A DNA stretch of 44,925 nucleotides, taken from contig NZ_CAMTIA010000024.1 in assembly GCF_947072475.1 (NCBI RefSeq), positions 1 to 44,925 of the forward strand. The letters run 5' to 3'. Both the position numbers and the translations under genes were made by a program. The notes below the pieces were generated by a model, which made no database searches, was not told where the DNA came from, and saw only the letters and a program-made list of their open reading frames with translations. This stretch comes from an uncultured Deefgea sp. GTDB lineage: Bacteria; Pseudomonadota; Gammaproteobacteria; Burkholderiales; Chitinibacteraceae. Below, piece after piece: positions 1 through 7,320 of this stretch (positions are counted from its first letter, which is position 1; each line of letters opens with the position of its first letter).

Positions 1-91
1 GGGTCAAGTTAACCCCTCAAACACGCCCAAAGGGGGGGTCAAGTTAACCCCTCAAACACGCCCAAAGGGGGGGTCAAGTTAACCCCTCAAG
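1..91. repeat. 35-bp tandem repeat (two full copies and a partial third)
   Basis: A 35-bp unit starting GGGTCAAGTTAACCCC occurs at 1-35 and 36-70. A third copy begins at 71 and diverges after about position 90. The unit contains the near-palindrome around GTTAAC and ends in a run of G. Because 35 is not a multiple of three, the array cannot be a simple in-frame protein repeat. The array continues to the window edge, so its true copy number is unknown. A diverged inverted copy lies at 5472-5506. Confidence 0.9.
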
Positions 92-332
92 AAGCGCCAA
101 AAAGCCCTCATACTACTGGTGGCAACTTACCACCTCTATCACGCGCAAAGGATGTGCCAAATTGACGAACTCTTTAAAGCGGGATATACAAGCCGCCTAA
201 AGTACAAACACGTTACTGCGGCAGATTCTTATTCATTTGAGTAGGTTGTGGTTTTGGATGCTCTGAAGTCATTTTGATTGTTGTGAATTTGTGTTGCCAT
301 GATGGCGTATTAATATCAATGTCGTTGAAGTA
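92..332. other. Intergenic stretch with a possible short ORF remnant
   Basis: No convincing gene is seen between the tandem repeat and the SRAP stop codon. A plus-strand frame is open from 83 to the stop at 242-244. It has an internal ATG at 151 that would give a 30-residue peptide starting MCQIDELFKAGYTS. It lacks a good ribosome binding site and may be the tail of a decayed gene. No terminator hairpin was recognised. Confidence 0.3.
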
Positions 333-1001
333 TCAAAACAAAGATTGCTGCGGTGAGGGTATGAGGTGTGACCGGATTTGCGGTAAGGCATCCGCGCGCA
401 TCAATTCAGCTGGGTAATTCTTCAAAAACGTTCGCGCTAGCTCAGGGTTTTTGCAGCTCAACCACGCGTCATAGTCGGCTTCTGGAATGATGACTAAGTT
501 TCGCTTTTCATCGTTTGGTTTGTGCATGCGTTTCATGAGCGGATGCTCATCCGCGTTGATGGTGATTTGCGTGAACGAATAGCTGCGTCGGCCATTTTCT
601 TCTTCCCATGCGCGCCACAATCCGGCCACCGCAAACGGCGCATCATTGAGCAAGCTGATTTGATGCCTTACCGCTTTGCCTGATTCATAACACGGCTCAA
701 AAAATCCCATCATTGGCACTAAACACAGCTGGCGGCGTTGCCATGCGCCTTGATAGCTTTTGAGTTGCCCTATGGTTTCGGCGCGGGCGTTCATGGTGCT
801 ATAGCGCGCACCTTGCGGTAGTTTGGCCTTGGGTAAAAATCCATAGTTCGCGACTACAGCTTGTCGACCTTGGCGGCCATGCACAATCATCGGCGCAGCG
901 TAGTCTTGCCACACTTCATCGGGCCAGTCGGCCTTGGGCTCAATCGCGGCAAATTGGCTAAGCACTAACCGTTTAGGAATTGGAATGTAATTTACGCACA
1001 T
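333..1001 (-). CDS. SOS response-associated peptidase (SRAP/YedK/HMCES-type)
   Basis: This 222-residue protein matches the SRAP family, whose members crosslink covalently to abasic sites in single-stranded DNA through the N-terminal cysteine exposed after Met removal. Visible family features are Cys2 directly after Met1, the NAR motif at residues 71-73, Glu102 in the GFFE segment, and His160 in the MKRMHKPND segment. These correspond to the known catalytic Cys, Asn, Glu and His positions. The canonical HDRMP segment is replaced by a longer HKPNDEKRN, which I believe marks a betaproteobacterial subgroup. The gene is divergent from umuDC, and only 54 bp separate the two start codons, so a shared SOS control region is likely. 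No clear Shine-Dalgarno sequence precedes the ATG. Family assignment is firm; the physiological substrate is inferred from the family. Confidence 0.9.
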   Translation of the reverse strand: MCVNYIPIPKRLVLSQFAAIEPKADWPDEVWQDYAAPMIVHGRQGRQAVVANYGFLPKAKLPQGARYSTMNARAETIGQLKSYQGAWQRRQLCLVPMMGFFEPCYESGKAVRHQISLLNDAPFAVAGLWRAWEEENGRRSYSFTQITINADEHPLMKRMHKPNDEKRNLVIIPEADYDAWLSCKNPELARTFLKNYPAELMRADALPQIRSHLIPSPQQSLF

Positions 1002-1007
1002 AGAAAA

Positions 1008-1025
1008 GAACGTTCGTTCTATAAT
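1008..1025. promoter_or_regulatory. Candidate LexA-type operator and -10 box between SRAP and umuDC
   Basis: The short divergent gap carries GAACGTTCGTTC at 1008-1019, which contains both the palindrome GAACGTTC and the arrangement GAAC-N4-GTTC. It overlaps a good -10 hexamer TATAAT at 1020-1025 oriented towards umuD. GAAC-N4-GTTC is a known LexA recognition form in Gram-positive bacteria, and GTTC-based forms occur in alphaproteobacteria; the classical beta/gamma CTG-N10-CAG box is not evident here. Control of both genes is inferred from position. Confidence 0.45.
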
Positions 1026-1055
1026 ATTCTGATTCAGATGGTTTCAGGATAACTC

Positions 1056-1505
1056 ATGTCATTGCATTTGCACCCGCCAATCCCCGCTGCACTTGAAGCA
1101 AAGGCACTCTATTTACCTGTCATGGGTGTTTCGATTTCGGCGGGATTTCCGTCACCAGCCGAAGATTGGGCCGAAGAGCGTGTCGATTTGAATCAGCGCT
1201 ATGTGCAGCATCCTGAGGCAACCTTTTACTTTACGGTTGCAGGTGACAGCATGGTCAGTAGTCTTGCCGAACACTCCATCCCTGATGGTGCAACGTTGAT
1301 TGTTGACCGCGCATTGAGCGCCAAGCACGACGATATTGTTGTGGCGGTGATTGATGGCGATTTTACCGTAAAGCGTTTGTATTGCCGTGGCGCACGCTTG
1401 GCGCTGATTGCAGAAAATCCAGCCTATCCGCCGATTGTATTGGGCGACGAGCAAGAGTTATCAATTTGGGGCGTGGTGACCGCGTGGATAGCGAGGCCGC
1501 GATGA
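1056..1505 (+). CDS. umuD: UmuD-like LexA/S24-family autoprotease, DNA polymerase V subunit
   Basis: This 149-residue S24 peptidase-fold protein is the size of UmuD. RecA filaments stimulate self-cleavage to the UmuD' form, which joins UmuC as error-prone polymerase V. The Ala29-Gly30 cleavage bond sits in the motif AGFPSPAED, as in UmuD. The nucleophile Ser65 lies in GDSM and the general base Lys106 in DFTVKRL. There is no N-terminal helix-turn-helix, which separates it from LexA. An AGGAT ribosome binding site lies at 1046-1050, five bases before the ATG. The stop overlaps the umuC start by ATGA, so the two are translationally coupled. A LexA-like site upstream suggests SOS induction. Confidence 0.95.
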   Translation: MSLHLHPPIPAALEAKALYLPVMGVSISAGFPSPAEDWAEERVDLNQRYVQHPEATFYFTVAGDSMVSSLAEHSIPDGATLIVDRALSAKHDDIVVAVIDGDFTVKRLYCRGARLALIAENPAYPPIVLGDEQELSIWGVVTAWIARPR

Positions 1506-2767
1506 TTGCCTTGGTCGATGTGAACAATTTTTATGTGTCGTGCCAGCGGGTGTTTGAGCCCAGGCTGATGGGTAAACCTGTGGTGGTGCTATCGAATAAT
1601 GATGGCTGTGTGGTGGCGCGTAGTAGCGAAGCGAAAGCACTGGGCATCAAAATGGCTGCACCGTGGCATCAACTGCGTGATTTTGCGCAGCAAGAAGGCA
1701 TCATCGCCCGTAGCAGCAATTACGCGCTGTATGCCGATATGAGCCATCGGGTGATGACCATACTCAGCCGCTTTAGCCCGAACCAAGAAATTTACAGTAT
1801 CGACGAATGCTTTTTGAGTTTTGACGGCCTACTGCAAGACCATACCGAATTGGCGCAAGACATTCGCCGTACCGTATTGCAATGGACGGGCTTACCCGTG
1901 TGCGTTGGCATTGCGCCAACCAAAACGCTCGCCAAATTCGCCAATCACATCGCCAAGAAACAAGCGCCATTCAATGGTGTGTGTGCATGGCAGCAACTCA
2001 ACCCCAACCAACAATACGCGCAAATGCAGGCTTTGCCAGTGGGTGACGTATGGGGTATTGGTCGCCGAATATCAGAGCGCATGGCACAGGAAGGGATACA
2101 TACCATCGCAGATTTAAGGACCAGTAATGCTGACCAGATACGCCAACGCTACAGCATTGTCGTGCAACGCACCGTACACGAGCTACGCGGCATACCCAGT
2201 ATTGAGCTGGAAGAGTCGACGCCCGACAAACAGCAAATCCTGTGTTCACGTAGCTTTGGCCAAGCGATTTATACTGAGCAAGAATTGGGTGAAGCCATCA
2301 GCACCTACATCGCTCGTGCCGCTGAAAAACTACGTCAACAAGGCTCACTCGCAGGCAGTTTGGCAGTGTTTATACGCACCAATCCGTTTCGCCCTAAAGA
2401 GCCACAATACAGTCAGCACATCCTCGTGCCGCTTACGCAAGCCAGTGACGATACGCTATTGCTGACTCGCGCCGCGTTATGGGTGCTCAAACGTATTTAT
2501 CGAACGGGATTTGCCTACGCCAAAGCTGGCGTAATGCTGTGTGATTTGCAGCCCCGTACAGCAGTCCAAGGCCATCTATTTCTGCAAACTGCAGACCCCA
2601 TCAAACGTGCGGCACTCAATAAAGTAATGGATGACATCAATCGCCAATGGGGCCGAGGCTCAATCCGCGTTGCCAGTGCGGGGTTTAATCACGGCTGGAA
2701 AATGCGCCAGAATCGGGTGTCGCCGTTCTGGACGACTCGGTGGCCGGATATACCAATTGCTAAATAA
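1502..2767 (+). CDS. umuC: UmuC-like Y-family DNA polymerase V catalytic subunit
   Basis: This 421-residue protein is a Y-family translesion polymerase of normal UmuC length. The N-terminal catalytic motif [15 protein letters not shown] holds the first metal-binding aspartate (Asp6). The YSIDECF motif supplies Asp101 and Glu102. The nucleotide-binding segment [18 protein letters not shown] lies at about residues 32-49. The central part carries helix-hairpin-helix-like sequence ([17 protein letters not shown]), followed by the little-finger region. The ATG at 1502 overlaps the umuD stop as ATGA; a longer open frame exists upstream, but this start aligns with the conserved N-terminus. It acts with UmuD' in SOS mutagenesis. 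The gene looks intact. Confidence 0.95.
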   Translation: MIALVDVNNFYVSCQRVFEPRLMGKPVVVLSNNDGCVVARSSEAKALGIKMAAPWHQLRDFAQQEGIIARSSNYALYADMSHRVMTILSRFSPNQEIYSIDECFLSFDGLLQDHTELAQDIRRTVLQWTGLPVCVGIAPTKTLAKFANHIAKKQAPFNGVCAWQQLNPNQQYAQMQALPVGDVWGIGRRISERMAQEGIHTIADLRTSNADQIRQRYSIVVQRTVHELRGIPSIELEESTPDKQQILCSRSFGQAIYTEQELGEAISTYIARAAEKLRQQGSLAGSLAVFIRTNPFRPKEPQYSQHILVPLTQASDDTLLLTRAALWVLKRIYRTGFAYAKAGVMLCDLQPRTAVQGHLFLQTADPIKRAALNKVMDDINRQWGRGSIRVASAGFNHGWKMRQNRVSPFWTTRWPDIPIAK

Positions 2768-2852
2768 GCGTTAATGCCTGTTCTACGGGTACTTATTTTT
2801 TAGAGAGTTATCAGTCGTTCTCAGGTATCAAGCACCTAGTATTGTGGCTTAA

Positions 2853-3197
2853 TTGAATACGGAGAAATCAAAACGTTTGGTTAGGTTGCAGAAGTTTTGG
2901 GAGGTAGCCAGCTACTCAACGAAAATAGAATTGGCTGAACTACATTACTTCACAGTATCCTCACGAAAAAGTACGGACAAAACAGTGCCATGTTTGTCGC
3001 AAGCGCTTAATAGTTGGCGGCTACTGACGGAAGATTGGCCGCAACTTCTGTGCCAAGGATACTGCAAACGAAGGCAACTATTTCCGCGATGCTCACATTT
3101 CATGGTGATTCGTCACTACTTGCCACTGGTGATGCTAGAGTTGAAAAAGTACCTTGCGTATTACATCCGCAACAAGTTCAGCAAAACATTGTATTAA
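2853..3197 (+). CDS. Orphan protein, paralogue of the gene at 17579
   Basis: I do not recognise the family. The 114-residue product would begin at a TTG (2853) without a strong ribosome binding site. It shares a clear block pattern with the protein at 17579-17878: a tryptophan and YS near the start, ELAELHYF, then LS-ALNSWR, then WP-LL-QGYC with basic residues and QL-P. Roughly 45% of the aligned residues look identical by eye. The conserved aromatic and cysteine residues suggest a small folded domain. The C-terminal 20-25 residues are not shared and may be a read-through tail. Conservation between two separate copies argues that it is a real gene. Confidence 0.55.
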   Translation: MNTEKSKRLVRLQKFWEVASYSTKIELAELHYFTVSSRKSTDKTVPCLSQALNSWRLLTEDWPQLLCQGYCKRRQLFPRCSHFMVIRHYLPLVMLELKKYLAYYIRNKFSKTLY

Positions 3198-3382
3198 AAT
3201 TGTATGGCCACTGACAATCGGTTGTGTTTGCATGTATTTTGGCTCTAATCTTATTAGTACTAAAGCCATAATGTAGCGTTATTGCAATTTGTTATGTGAT
3301 AGAATCGTGCGCTGGCATTGGGGACATGCCAATTGTTACTGAGCTAACCGTGCTTCTACGCCCCGTACATAATGAGACCAAG

Positions 3383-3652
3383 ATGTCTGAAAATACCAAT
3401 CCTCAGCTTCAGTACGCTCCTACTGAAGACGATATTAGAAATGGGATATCGGTTGATGTTGAAGAATCGACCGAGAAGTGGAGCGAGTTTCATTTGCAAG
3501 ATGGGACTAAAATCAGGGCAAAGATAGGAATTGTGTCCGCAGTTCGCTTAAAAGATAAGTATGATGAGAGTGGTGCTCCTATATATGTATTTAATCTAGC
3601 CCCTATGATTAATATCACTCCCGAAGAAGACTTAAAAAAACAAACTAAGTGA
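3383..3652 (+). CDS. Hypothetical protein, first gene of an orphan three-gene module
   Basis: The family is not recognised. Starting at the ATG at 3383 gives an acidic 89-residue product beginning MSENTNPQL. The frame is open further upstream to 3296, but the region before 3383 reads like leader sequence. No signal peptide or membrane segment is visible. The middle (VEESTEKWSEFHLQDG...RAKIGIVSAVRLKDKYDESG) has alternating hydrophobics suggestive of a small beta-rich domain. The next gene begins 10 bases after the stop, so the two are probably co-transcribed. AT content is higher than in umuDC. Confidence 0.6.
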   Translation: MSENTNPQLQYAPTEDDIRNGISVDVEESTEKWSEFHLQDGTKIRAKIGIVSAVRLKDKYDESGAPIYVFNLAPMINITPEEDLKKQTK

Positions 3653-3662
3653 AGGCCGCAAT

Positions 3663-4079
3663 ATGAGAATGCCATTTAATTTCCTTACCGTTGCTTCTCA
3701 ACGTCAGAGCAGTTCGATTATTGTTGCCGTAGTGGCAACTGTTGCTACATTTGTAATAAGCGTAGCTTCTACTGCTTCAGTACAGGAAGAGACTTTCAAC
3801 TCTGCTTTAGTAAAAACATCAACTGTTAGTACAACGGTTAATGATTTCTATCTAGCTTACTCTGATAGTGCTATGGCTAATCAGATGAGTAATATTACGT
3901 CTGGAATTGGCGCGACCACCTTCACCCTCCATAGTGGTTTTTCCGGTGAGAGTCATAGGGAGGAACTATTTACATTTGATTTAGATGAAATGTCGGAAGC
4001 TCTGAGCACAAAACTTGTTGCGCTACCAAATGAAGTGGCTAGTTTTGATGAGTTCGATAAGTGGTTGGCTACGTTTTGA
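3663..4079 (+). CDS. Hypothetical single-pass membrane protein, orphan module gene 2
   Basis: This 138-residue protein has one hydrophobic helix at about residues 18-38 (SIIVAVVATVATFVISVA), preceded by Arg and Gln residues. That suggests an N-in, C-out anchored protein or an uncleaved signal. The remainder is polar, rich in Ser and Thr in the middle and acidic at the C-terminus. No known motif is recognised. It follows the previous gene by 10 bases, and the next possible start lies 1 base after its stop, which is typical of an operon. The module could be cargo of the surrounding mobile region, but no function can be given. Confidence 0.6.
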   Translation: MRMPFNFLTVASQRQSSSIIVAVVATVATFVISVASTASVQEETFNSALVKTSTVSTTVNDFYLAYSDSAMANQMSNITSGIGATTFTLHSGFSGESHREELFTFDLDEMSEALSTKLVALPNEVASFDEFDKWLATF

Positions 4080-4080
4080 A

Positions 4081-4527
4081 ATGAGTGAATCGCTTTGTCA
4101 GCTTAGTACTCATATTATTATGAAAATAAAAAACTTGTCTTCCCAAGATAAGAAAAAAATTTATACTATTATTGAGAAAGCTAAGAGTGGCGGCGCATCA
4201 GAATTGTCAAATTTGTTTGTGAGTGATTCAAAGTTACCAATTAGAAATAAATGCTCTGACAATGTAAACACAGACGACTTTAATTTCCTTGAGAAGGTGC
4301 GTTTAGTGCAGCAGCATGGTTTGTGGCATGTGCATGCAGGCTTTTATAATGATAGGTTCAACTCATATCCCATCTCGAACGGCTTTAAAGTTTCAACTTC
4401 GGGCCAAGACTTAGTGTCTCAGTGGTTGGTTCACTACAAAAAAAGAGACGATAACAAAGTCGACTTTGTTGATTTGAAAGCTCATCCCCCCCTTAACGTT
4501 CTAGATATAAACATTAATTCAGATTGA
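4081..4527 (+). CDS. Hypothetical cytoplasmic protein, orphan module gene 3
   Basis: The start at ATG 4081 gives 148 residues. A second in-frame ATG at 4120 (MKIKNLSSQDKKK) would give 135 residues, and the ribosome binding sites do not decide between them. The N-terminal part is lysine-rich and helical. The central block VRLVQQHGLWHVHAGFYNDR, with its aromatic and histidine residues, looks like a conserved core. No transmembrane segment is present, and I recognise no family. It sits tightly behind the membrane protein gene, and an AT-rich gap separates it from the convergent serine recombinase. Confidence 0.6.
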   Translation: MSESLCQLSTHIIMKIKNLSSQDKKKIYTIIEKAKSGGASELSNLFVSDSKLPIRNKCSDNVNTDDFNFLEKVRLVQQHGLWHVHAGFYNDRFNSYPISNGFKVSTSGQDLVSQWLVHYKKRDDNKVDFVDLKAHPPLNVLDININSD

Positions 4528-4577
4528 TACTTTTTGTGGCTGAGTATTATTTTTTTTAGGTTATTTTGATTAATGGT

Positions 4578-5210
4578 TTATGGATAAATGCCTTTCGGTA
4601 GTGTTACATATGTATCTTTGACACGCTTAATTGTCCCCCGCCCACATCCCAGCAAATCTTGTATCGCACTCCACGATTTCCCTTCTGCCAGCAGGCCAGC
4701 AATTTTGCGGTGCAGCTCAGCGTCTTTCGGGCGGCCAGCATATAGGCCTTGCGCCTTGGCTTTAGCGATGCCATCAGCTTGACGGCGACGACGGTCGTCG
4801 TAATCTTTGCGTGCTATCGCGGCGAGCATGTCGAGTAGCATGTTGTTAATCGCCGCCAGCATTAGCGCAGTGAAGCTATCACCATCTTTCAGCATGTTGT
4901 GACTGGTCGGCAAATCGAGCGCGACAATTCGCATGCCTTTGTCGCTAATCATGCGCCGCAGCGTGAGCCAGTCAGCGTTTTTCATACGGCTTAGTCGGTC
5001 AACCTGCTCAACAAGTAATACATCGCCGTGACTTGCATCATTCAAGAGTCGCATTAACTCAGGGCGGTCGAGTTTGGTGCCACTTTCATTCTCTATGTAA
5101 TAACTGGCTATGCGTAAATTATGCTCAGCGGCAAACGCATCAAGTTGCTGGCGCGCACGACTGGCATCTTGCTCTTTGGTACTGGCCCGAAGGTAGGCTC
5201 GAACAAACAT
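4578..5210 (-). CDS. Serine recombinase (resolvase/invertase family)
   Basis: This 210-residue protein is a complete small serine recombinase. Its N-terminal catalytic domain starts FVRAYLRASTKEQD with the nucleophile Ser10. Conserved arginines appear in LDRPELMRLL and in EQVDRLSR, and the long E helix is visible near IARKDYDDRRRRQADGIAKAKAQGLYAGRP. The C-terminal helix-turn-helix (GKSWSAIQDLLGCGRGTIKRV) binds DNA. It probably acts on the repeats just upstream (5232-5276) to resolve or invert DNA, or to repress itself. The adjacent genes give no clue to a transposase partner, so it may be a stand-alone site-specific recombinase left from a plasmid or transposon. Confidence 0.9.
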   Translation of the reverse strand: MFVRAYLRASTKEQDASRARQQLDAFAAEHNLRIASYYIENESGTKLDRPELMRLLNDASHGDVLLVEQVDRLSRMKNADWLTLRRMISDKGMRIVALDLPTSHNMLKDGDSFTALMLAAINNMLLDMLAAIARKDYDDRRRRQADGIAKAKAQGLYAGRPKDAELHRKIAGLLAEGKSWSAIQDLLGCGRGTIKRVKDTYVTLPKGIYP

Positions 5211-5231
5211 GGTGAAACCCCATTAAAAGTT

Positions 5232-5276
5232 CCGTTTATGTGGTTTCAATATAGGTAGTGCCGTTTAAGTGGTAAA
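5232..5276. promoter_or_regulatory. res-like direct repeats upstream of the serine recombinase
   Basis: CCGTTTATGTGGTTTC (5232-5247) and CCGTTTAAGTGGTAAA (5261-5276) share 12 of 16 bases and are 29 bp apart start to start. A weaker third match (GCGGTTTTGTGTGGTTTC) follows at about 5302. They lie immediately in front of the recombinase start, where resolvase subsites or operators are usually placed. The role is inferred from position only. Confidence 0.4.
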
Positions 5277-5279
5277 TGC

Positions 5280-6067
5280 CTATTTTGGAACTGATGGATA
5301 AGCGGTTTTGTGTGGTTTCGGTGAGGTATACCTTATTGAAACTTGTGATTTGATGTAGTACCGACTACAAAATTTGTGCATGTCGGGTTTAACTTTACCG
5401 CTGATAAGTAGGGCAGGACATGTTGTGGGGTAAATTGTCTTTGTTTTTTGTGGGTGGTGTTGATTTAACACCCCCTTTGGGTGTGTTGGTGGTGTTAATT
5501 TAATCTCGCTAGTCGTGACAAAATGTCTATTTTTCAATGTGTGGCTTGATAGGGTATCGCTCACAATTGGTATTGCAACTCAATCAATCATTAGGTTGCA
5601 GTGCGGCCACGTACAGAATCGCACCATGCGTGTCGTTCAATAGTTTGTCAGCATTGCCCCCGCGTTGTGTCAAAAAAGGATAGGGCAAGTTTTGATTTTT
5701 TCGTTTACGCAAGACTTATAAATGCTGCGTGAGTCACTGTAAATTTGGAGTGTCTGGCTTGCTGTGCTTGATGTTGAGTATGTGACGAATTAGACGTCGA
5801 CCTAGGTTGTAAATTTAACTCGATTTATCCGCCAAAACTTATCGACATTCTCCTGTGTGCTGACCAATTTCACCACCACCAAACTAGGGTTAATGCTTGG
5901 TTGAATCGACTAGGTTAGACTGAGCGACAGGCCGCAGTCGGCCATAAGCGGAAGTAACACTTAGCTTGTTCGTGCCCGAATGAGTGTCAGCTACCCTTCT
6001 GATGACAGACCCCATAATAAAATTTCACTTGTAGCATTAGACCTCAATGAGTGAGGCCTACTTAATA
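5280..6067. other. Long non-coding stretch between recombinase and cassette-like gene
   Basis: About 790 bases contain no gene that I can support; one minus-strand frame (5280-5564) is open but low-complexity and overlaps a repeat. The stretch holds the diverged copy of the 35-bp repeat (5472-5506), the left arm of the 17-bp inverted repeat (5924-5940), and degenerate sequence typical of mobile-element debris. Confidence 0.5.
5472..5506 (-). repeat. Diverged inverted copy of the 35-bp repeat from the window start
   Basis: Read on the minus strand, this segment matches 27 of 35 bases of the unit at 1-70, including an exact first ten bases, CCCCTTTGGG on the plus strand. Around it TTAACACC (5465-5472) and GGTGTTAA (5491-5498) form a perfect 8-bp inverted repeat. 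The two loci bracket the SRAP-umuDC-orphan module-recombinase block. Confidence 0.6.
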
Positions 6068-6074
6068 GTTAGGC
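6068..6074 (+). promoter_or_regulatory. Integron-type core site GTTAGGC upstream of the cassette-like gene
   Basis: GTTAGGC fits the consensus GTTRRRY cut by integron integrases. It lies 25 bp before the start codon, the usual distance in a gene cassette. The preceding GAGTGAGGCCTACTTAATA resembles the right half of an attC site, but no matching left half was found within the normal 60-140 bp. No integron integrase gene is visible. Confidence 0.35.
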
Positions 6075-6098
6075 GACATTACAGGTTAGAAAAATACC

Positions 6099-6485
6099 AT
6101 GACTGAAATTGAGATTTTTGTAGAGAAAGATGAGGAAAATCAACTTCCAATCCCTACCGTTTGGCGTCCAATTTTTGTCAGCATAGTCGATGCCTTTGTG
6201 AACAAAGACTACTCCCTTTCATGTGAAATCGACGGTGTTGCTTCAGTTTCTAAAGAAACGGCCAACCACATTAAAGAGTACATCGAAGATTACGGGGAAG
6301 AGTTAATTCAGCTCCCTAATGAAACATGGGAATCTTCAATATGCATTTGTATGGGCGGTCACTGGGACGTACTTATTGATTTATGGACAGCTGGTGAAGG
6401 GCGTAGTGATTTAGTGCTTGGTGCCCGAATTTCAGAAAGCACAAATGGCTACTTAGTTGATATTGAAATGGTCTATGTTCCATGA
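6099..6485 (+). CDS. DUF7668-like small protein of cassette type
   Basis: This 128-residue acidic, soluble protein resembles from memory a widespread family of unknown function (DUF7668). Typical features are an LPIPTVWRPIFVSIVDAFV start, a SVSKETANHIKEYIEDYGEELI helix, the LPNETWESSIC turn, and a MGGHWDVLIDLWTAGEGRSDLVL core ending in EMVYVP. No catalytic motif is obvious. Members of this kind are found in many unrelated bacteria, often in mobile DNA. Here it is preceded by a GTTAGGC core, followed by an attC-like start, and bounded by an exact inverted repeat, all pointing to recent acquisition. The gene is intact; the ribosome binding site is weak (AGG). Confidence 0.7.
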   Translation: MTEIEIFVEKDEENQLPIPTVWRPIFVSIVDAFVNKDYSLSCEIDGVASVSKETANHIKEYIEDYGEELIQLPNETWESSICICMGGHWDVLIDLWTAGEGRSDLVLGARISESTNGYLVDIEMVYVP

Positions 6486-6500
6486 CTGGTCTGCAAAAGC

Positions 6501-6593
6501 ACTTAACAAGGCATTCAACCGGACATGCCGAAACGCGCAGCTTCACATCCCTTACAAGTCACTCATGGTAGCGAAGACTGTGTGTCGGCAATG
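6501..6593 (+). other. attC-like, possibly truncated recombination site after the cassette gene
   Basis: ACTTAAC at 6501-6507 fits the RYYYAAC left core and is followed by AAGGCATTCAACCGGAC, a very typical beginning of an integron attC site. CATGCCGA (6524-6531) can pair with TCGGCAATG (6585-6593) across a 50-bp loop. The expected right core GTTRRRY with its flanking complement of AAGGCATTCAA is missing, so the site is either decayed or cut by the inverted-repeat arm at 6597. Confidence 0.4.
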
Positions 6594-6762
6594 GGTCGAC
6601 TGCGGCCTGTCGCATAGTTTAAACTCGTCAATTAAAGTGAGCTGCAATCCAAGTTTGGCTGTGTCTAAATTGGTAAGCTGGGTGGCGACGTTCGATGAGT
6701 GTGGGTGGATAAATTAAATAAGATTCCGCACCTTTCATTGCCACGCTAAAAATTCAAGCAAA

Positions 6763-7320
6763 CTACTGCCCTGCAAACTGTACAAGCCCTTGGGCGTTCC
6801 CTATCAAAAATAGCTTCTGCGGTTTGAGTACGTCTAGCGCCCAAGCCTGTTGCTGAGCGGCTTTGTCGGCAAATTCAGCCACGCTATATATGGCGGGATT
6901 AATTTCTCGACCAAGCTGCTCTTGCAGTGGATATAACGCCGCCACCACTTCGGCAAAGTTAACTTCACCCAGCACCAGCACGTCGATGTCACTACCCGCC
7001 CGCTCTTCACCGCGCGCAACCGAGCCAAACACCAAGGCGACATCAATTCGCTCAGCCAACTCGGCCAAAGCCGCAGTCAGCACATCGGCCACCCCCGCCG
7101 TTTTGCGCAGCAAACCCGCCAGCTCAGAAAGTACGGGACAGACCGTATTGGCGCGATAATGCTTTTGATTACCGACCTTGCTCACCAGTAGCACACCAGC
7201 ATCGGCTAATTTAGCCAATTCACGACTGAGCGTGCCCGCCTGTGTTTGCGTAAGCCGCGCAATTTCGCGCACATGCCATGCGCTAAGCGAACTCTGCAAA
7301 GCAGCAGAAATACCCCACAC
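6763..7320 (-). pseudogene. 5'-truncated winged-helix/nucleotidyltransferase (MNT-type)
   Basis: The open frame encodes a winged-helix part (HVREIARLTQTQAGTLSRELAKLADAGVLL) followed by a minimal nucleotidyltransferase domain. Its signature is GS at residues 99-100, then Asp111-Ile-Asp113 in GSDIDVLVLG. Proteins of this class usually carry about 20-25 more N-terminal residues (a helix before the winged helix). Here the first eight or so residues (MWGISAALQ) are the antisense of an integrase gene, so the true 5' end was lost at about 7290. A GTG at 7320 could still start translation. Homologues often act as antitoxin-like or adenylylating partners (MNT/HEPN type), but no HEPN partner is next to it. 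A decayed second copy lies at 8162-8440. Confidence 0.65.

Larger units (their letters stand above)
5924..6613. repeat. Exact 17-bp inverted repeat enclosing the cassette-like gene
   Basis: GCGACAGGCCGCAGTCG at 5924-5940 recurs as its exact reverse complement CGACTGCGGCCTGTCGC at 6597-6613. Similarity extends imperfectly outwards (GTTAGACTGA against GTTTAAACTAT) and inwards (GGCCAT against ACCCAT). The enclosed 656 bp contain a single gene (6099-6485). The arms resemble a type of GC-rich intergenic repeat common in soil and water proteobacteria. Confidence 0.75.

Noticed and set aside
1-91. Possible CRISPR array or plasmid iterons at the window start
   Set aside because: The 35-bp units are directly adjacent with no spacers, so it is not CRISPR; no replication gene is adjacent, so an iteron reading is unsupported.
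5280-5564. Minus-strand open frame of 94 codons
   Set aside because: It runs through the diverged 35-bp repeat and low-complexity sequence, has no ribosome binding site and no recognisable domain; the KLTPPTHPKG stretch only mirrors the repeat.
6457-6717. Open frame overlapping the end of the cassette-like gene
   Set aside because: It begins inside the gene and covers the attC-like and inverted-repeat sequence, so it is unlikely to be coding.
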